Part shown: in pieces, positions 61,063 to 64,000 of the stretch | How positions within the stretch are numbered: position 1 is the stretch's first letter | Layout: each line of letters begins with the position of its first letter | Assembly: GCF_002078175.1 (NCBI RefSeq) | Contig: NZ_MWFK01000002.1 | Location: 372,001-436,000 of the forward strand | DNA from: Streptomyces sp. M41(2017) | GTDB taxonomy: Bacteria; Actinomycetota; Actinomycetes; Streptomycetales; Streptomycetaceae | DNA length: 64,000 nucleotides | Direction: 5' to 3' | The notes under the pieces: generated by a model | Seen by the model: the letters and a program-made list of their open reading frames with translations, nothing else | Told to the model about the DNA's origin: nothing | Databases searched by the model: none | Position numbers and translations under genes: made by a program

Positions 61063-61635
61063 TCAGGCGTCGGAGATCGCCGACGACCCGAGGGACGCGC
61101 CCACGACACCGTAGCGGCGGTCCCCGATGGTGAACTCCCCCATCGGGGTCATGCCGAAGCCGTCGACATGGGCTCCCCACGACGTCCGGTTGGCCCGTTC
61201 GATGAAGGCGACCATCGCGTCGGCTCGTCCCGACCCCGCTCGGAGGGCCGCCGTGTACAACCCGCGGGCCACCCCCTTTCCGCGGTACGCGGTGGCGACC
61301 ACCACGGGTCCGTAGAACAGCCACGGCATGGCACGGAGCGGCCGGCCCTGCCACCTCAGCGAGTCCTGGGCGTCCAGGACCGCCCGGGCAGGCGGCGGCG
61401 GATCGGTCATGTTCTCCGGGGAGAGAAGACCGAGCAGGCCGGCCAGGAGCCCGTCGTCGTCCGCGACGAGAAAGCTCCTGTCCTCGGCCATCGAACGCAG
61501 GGTGCCGGCATCGAGGCCGCCCTGGACAAAGCCCTGTTGAGCGCGCTCCCGCTCCGTGAGCGCGTCGTAGTGATGGGCCGCGAACAGTTCGGCCATGGCC
61601 GGGGCGTCGGCCGTGACGGCGTGGCGGTAGTCCAT
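61063..61635 (-). CDS. GNAT-family acetyltransferase
   Basis: A 190-residue GNAT protein. The acetyl-CoA loop VVVATAYRGKGVARGLYTAAL and the strand before it (LFYGPVVVA) are visible; the C-terminus MTPMGEFTIGDRRYGVV holds the last strands. N-terminal MDYRHAVTADAPAMAELFAAHHYD. ATG at 61633-61635. Substrate unknown; no operon partner. It is separated from the SARP by about 160 bp, so it is probably outside the cluster. Confidence 0.9.
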   Translation of the reverse strand: MDYRHAVTADAPAMAELFAAHHYDALTERERAQQGFVQGGLDAGTLRSMAEDRSFLVADDDGLLAGLLGLLSPENMTDPPPPARAVLDAQDSLRWQGRPLRAMPWLFYGPVVVATAYRGKGVARGLYTAALRAGSGRADAMVAFIERANRTSWGAHVDGFGMTPMGEFTIGDRRYGVVGASLGSSAISDA

Positions 61636-61766
61636 GGCACTGGCCTCTCGGTGCGGGCCGGGACGCGTCCCGCCTCGTTCAGCGGGGCTCTCGGTACCGT
61701 CCGCCCCGGACGAGCATAGGAGGCCGGAGCCCGTCACGACGGCGGACGGGCAGGCCTTGAGCCGCG

Positions 61767-62495
61767 TCAGGAGAGCCAGTCGGTGTAACGCGTGGCCGCC
61801 AGATGAGCGCTTTTGTCGGTGAGGACGTCACCGTCGACCGCGGCGAACATGCCGGCGGTGGGGTCGGTGACGACGGTCCTCGGGTCGCCCTTGTGGGACA
61901 GCGTGATGCGGCCCAGTTCGTCCAGGCCGAAGACCTCAGGGCCGCCGATGTTGCGGACGGCGTTCAGCGGGGCGCCCACGGCGACCTCCGCCACGGCGTC
62001 GGCGACGTCCTCGGCGGCGATCGGCTGGATGGGCGTGGCGGGCAGACGGACGGTGTCGCCGTCGGCGGTCCAGGACAGGACGGCGTCCATGAACTCCATG
62101 AACTGCGTGGCCCGGACGATCGAGTAGGGAAGGGGTCCGGCCTTGAGGACCTCCTCCTGGAGGACCTTGGCACGGTAGTAGTCCAGCTGCGGCACCCGGT
62201 CCACACCGACGATCGAGAGGATGACGAAGTGACGGGCGCCGCCCTTGCGGGACGCGGTCAGGAGGTTGTCCATCGAGGTCTGGAAGAAGGCGAGGGAGGC
62301 CTCGTCGAACGTCGGCGAGTTGGTCAGGTTGACGACGACGTCCGCTCCGGCGACCGCCCGGTCGAGTCCCTGGCCGCTGATGACGTCGATGCCGGTGGAC
62401 TGGGAGTGCGGTACGGCCTCGTGTCCGGCGGCGTTGAGCTTCGTGACGACCTGCGAGCCGATCAGCCCGGTTCCGCCGATGACTGCGATCTGCAT
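61767..62495 (-). CDS. NmrA-like NAD(P)-binding protein
   Basis: A 242-residue atypical SDR. The nucleotide-binding motif IAVIGGTGLIGSQVV starts the protein; FVILSIVGVDRVPQLDYYRAKVLQEEVLKAG (Y-x3-K position) and SIVRATQFMEFMDAVLSW follow, as in NmrA/NAD(P)H azoreductase-like proteins. It may act as a redox-sensing or quinone-reducing enzyme. ATG at 62495. No operon partner. Full length for the family. Confidence 0.92.
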   Translation of the reverse strand: MQIAVIGGTGLIGSQVVTKLNAAGHEAVPHSQSTGIDVISGQGLDRAVAGADVVVNLTNSPTFDEASLAFFQTSMDNLLTASRKGGARHFVILSIVGVDRVPQLDYYRAKVLQEEVLKAGPLPYSIVRATQFMEFMDAVLSWTADGDTVRLPATPIQPIAAEDVADAVAEVAVGAPLNAVRNIGGPEVFGLDELGRITLSHKGDPRTVVTDPTAGMFAAVDGDVLTDKSAHLAATRYTDWLS

Positions 62496-62926
62496 AGCGC
62501 GCCTTTCGTCGATGAGTGGCACAAAACGAGTCAAAGTATGCATCCGCGACGTGGCCCCGAAGCGGTGCCACCGCCGACCGCGGGACGACGGCTCGACGGC
62601 GACACGTCTGGTCGAGCCCACGCGTCGGCAGGAGCAGGCGTAGGCCGGTGAACCCGTACGGGGCACGGACGCGGTGCCGCCGGTCCAGGCTCTCGCCCGG
62701 CAGCGGCCGGTGTCCGGCGAGAGGCGCGCGAGCCGGCGCCGACCGACCGCGAGCATCGCCGCCGATGTGGGTACTCGGACCGACGACAGCTGCGCGAGCG
62801 GACGGAACCGGCATGAGAGCCCGGCCACCAGGCGAGTGCATTTTGAGCGACACCGGCACCCGGCGGGCATCCCTCTACAGATCGGCCCGCGGGATCCGTC
62901 CGTACCGACGACGAAGGAGCAACAGC
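62496..62926. other. Intergenic stretch, promoters only
   Basis: About 430 bp with no convincing gene. It should carry the divergent promoters of the NmrA-like and transketolase genes. An A+T-richer patch near 62520-62545 (GGCACAAAACGAGTCAAAG) is a likely promoter or operator for the NmrA-like gene. Confidence 0.45.
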
Positions 62927-64000
62927 ATGGCAAGCGAGCAGTCCGGCACGACGAATCGGCGCGGCAGGTCCGTGGCGAGCCCGGTGGCCGAGCGTGCGGG
63001 ATGGGACGACGTCGACGTGCGGGCGGTGGACACCGTGCGGCTGCTGGCGGCGGACGCGGTGCAGAAGGTCGGCAACGGCCACCCCGGTACGGCCATGAGT
63101 CTGGCCCCGCTGGCGTACCTGCTGTTCCAGAACGTGATGCGTCATGATCCGAGCGATGACCAGTGGCTGGGGCGGGACCGCTTCGTCCTGTCCTGCGGGC
63201 ACTCCAGCCTGACCCTCTACATCCAGCTCTACCTCGCCGGCTACGGACTGGAGCTGTCCGACCTGGAGGCGTACCGCACCTGGGACTCGGCCACTCCCGG
63301 CCATCCCGAGTACCGGCACACCCGGGGAGTGGAGATCACCACCGGGCCGCTGGGGCAGGGACTGGCGAGCGCCGTGGGGATGGCGATGGGTGCGCGCCGC
63401 GAGCGCGGCCTGCTGGACCCGGACGCGGAGCCGGGCAGCAGCCCCTTCGACCACCACGTCTACGTCATCGCTTCCGACGGCGACATGATGGAAGGGATCA
63501 CGAGCGAGGCCTCCTCGCTCGCCGGACACCAGCAGCTCGGCAACCTGACGGTGTTCTACGACTCCAACCACATCTCGATCGAGGACGACACGGACATCGC
63601 CTTCAGCGAGGACGTCCCGGCCCGCTACGCCGCCTACGGCTGGCACGTGCAGACCGTCGACTGGACCGTCACGGGCGAGTACGTCGAGGACGTCGACGCG
63701 CTCCTGGCAGCCGTTCGTGCCGCTCAGGAGGAGACGGACCGGCCCTCGCTGATCATGCTGCGCACCCTGATCGGCTGGCCCGCCCCCACGAAGCAGAACA
63801 CCGGCAAGGCCCACGGTTCCGCGCTGGGGGACGAGGAGGTCGCCGGGACGAAGGAGGTGCTCGGGTTCGACCCCGGGCAGGACTTCACCGTCGAACCCGA
63901 GGTTCTGGAGCGCACCCGTCAGGTCTCCGAACGCGCCTCCGGGACGCGCGCCGCGTGGGACGAGCAGTTCGCGGCCTGGCGGGCGGCGAACCCCGACCGG
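62927..64000 (+). CDS. tkt: Transketolase (5' part, runs off the window)
   Basis: The first 358 residues of a transketolase (usual length about 690). TPP-binding features: AVQKVGNGHPGTAMSLAPLAY, TTGPLGQGLASAVGMAMG, ASDGDMMEGITSEASSLAGH (GDG/Mg motif) and FYDSNHISIEDDTDIAF. AGGAGC precedes the ATG. It moves two-carbon ketol units in the pentose-phosphate pathway. One AmCP pathway (vazabitide A) uses transketolase-like halves, but this gene looks like the ordinary full-length enzyme. Confidence 0.96.
   Translation, partial: MASEQSGTTNRRGRSVASPVAERAGWDDVDVRAVDTVRLLAADAVQKVGNGHPGTAMSLAPLAYLLFQNVMRHDPSDDQWLGRDRFVLSCGHSSLTLYIQLYLAGYGLELSDLEAYRTWDSATPGHPEYRHTRGVEITTGPLGQGLASAVGMAMGARRERGLLDPDAEPGSSPFDHHVYVIASDGDMMEGITSEASSLAGHQQLGNLTVFYDSNHISIEDDTDIAFSEDVPARYAAYGWHVQTVDWTVTGEYVEDVDALLAAVRAAQEETDRPSLIMLRTLIGWPAPTKQNTGKAHGSALGDEEVAGTKEVLGFDPGQDFTVEPEVLERTRQVSERASGTRAAWDEQFAAWRAANPDR

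Noticed and set aside
62927..64000. Transketolase as part of the AmCP pathway, as in vazabitide A
   Set aside because: It looks like the standard full-length pentose-phosphate enzyme, is about 11 kb from lysW, and is separated by unrelated GNAT and NmrA-like genes. The vazabitide enzymes are described as transketolase-like subunits.

Overview
This window is chromosomal DNA of a high-G+C actinomycete, almost certainly a Streptomyces. The signs are strong G/C bias at third codon positions, GTG starts, divergent regulator/target pairs, lineage-typical families (DUF6083-like, DUF6300-like, GlsB/YeaQ, CspA, LCP), and an AfsR-like SARP regulator. No rRNA, tRNA or CRISPR array was seen.

Layout. 0-5.8 kb: a LysR fragment, an MFS pump, a PPOX flavoenzyme, small secreted or cytosolic proteins and an FG-GAP beta-propeller. 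5.8-8.8 kb: a gene-poor, degraded stretch holding a solo IS1341-type tnpB with a probable omega-RNA end. 8.8-12.9 kb: a tight operon DedA - PAP2 - PAP2 - response regulator - histidine kinase behind a striking double palindrome, probably an undecaprenyl-phosphate or envelope module. 12.9-20.6 kb: divergent regulator/target pairs (TetR/MFS, LysR/SDR, MarR/MFS), each with palindromes in its control region, plus a NiCoT nickel/cobalt permease under a Nur-like box. 20.6-30.7 kb: a beta-galactosidase remnant, then a cell-wall glycopolymer locus (Asp2-like esterase with Ig-like domains, EEP phosphatase, 1294-residue GT2-TagF fusion, LCP ligase, lectin-like propeller). 31-39 kb: ordinary accessory genes (AraC/GyrI, nitroreductase, Csp, DUF805, TolB-like, TetR with a quinone reductase).

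39.2-60.9 kb is the most interesting region. It looks like a cryptic biosynthetic gene cluster built on an amino-group carrier protein (AmCP, LysW-type). Twelve close-packed minus-strand genes encode a homocitrate/isopropylmalate synthase-like enzyme, LysW, LysX, LysY, LysZ, a class I glutamine-amidotransferase-like hydrolase, a Glu/Leu-dehydrogenase-like enzyme, an acyl-CoA synthetase, a PLP aminotransferase, an FAH-family enzyme and two luciferase-like monooxygenases. LysX should load an amino acid on the carrier's C-terminus, LysZ phosphorylate its side-chain carboxylate, and LysY reduce it to a semialdehyde; the other enzymes would aminate, release and tailor it. The carrier ends in Gln rather than the usual Glu, and LysK and LysJ homologues are absent. 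Around the operon lie a maleate-isomerase-like gene, an orphan response regulator lacking its phosphoacceptor Asp, a probably domesticated IS701-like transposase, an MFS exporter, a truncated SDR and an AfsR-like activator. I cannot name the product.

61-64 kb: a GNAT, an NmrA-like protein and the 5' part of a transketolase that runs off the window.
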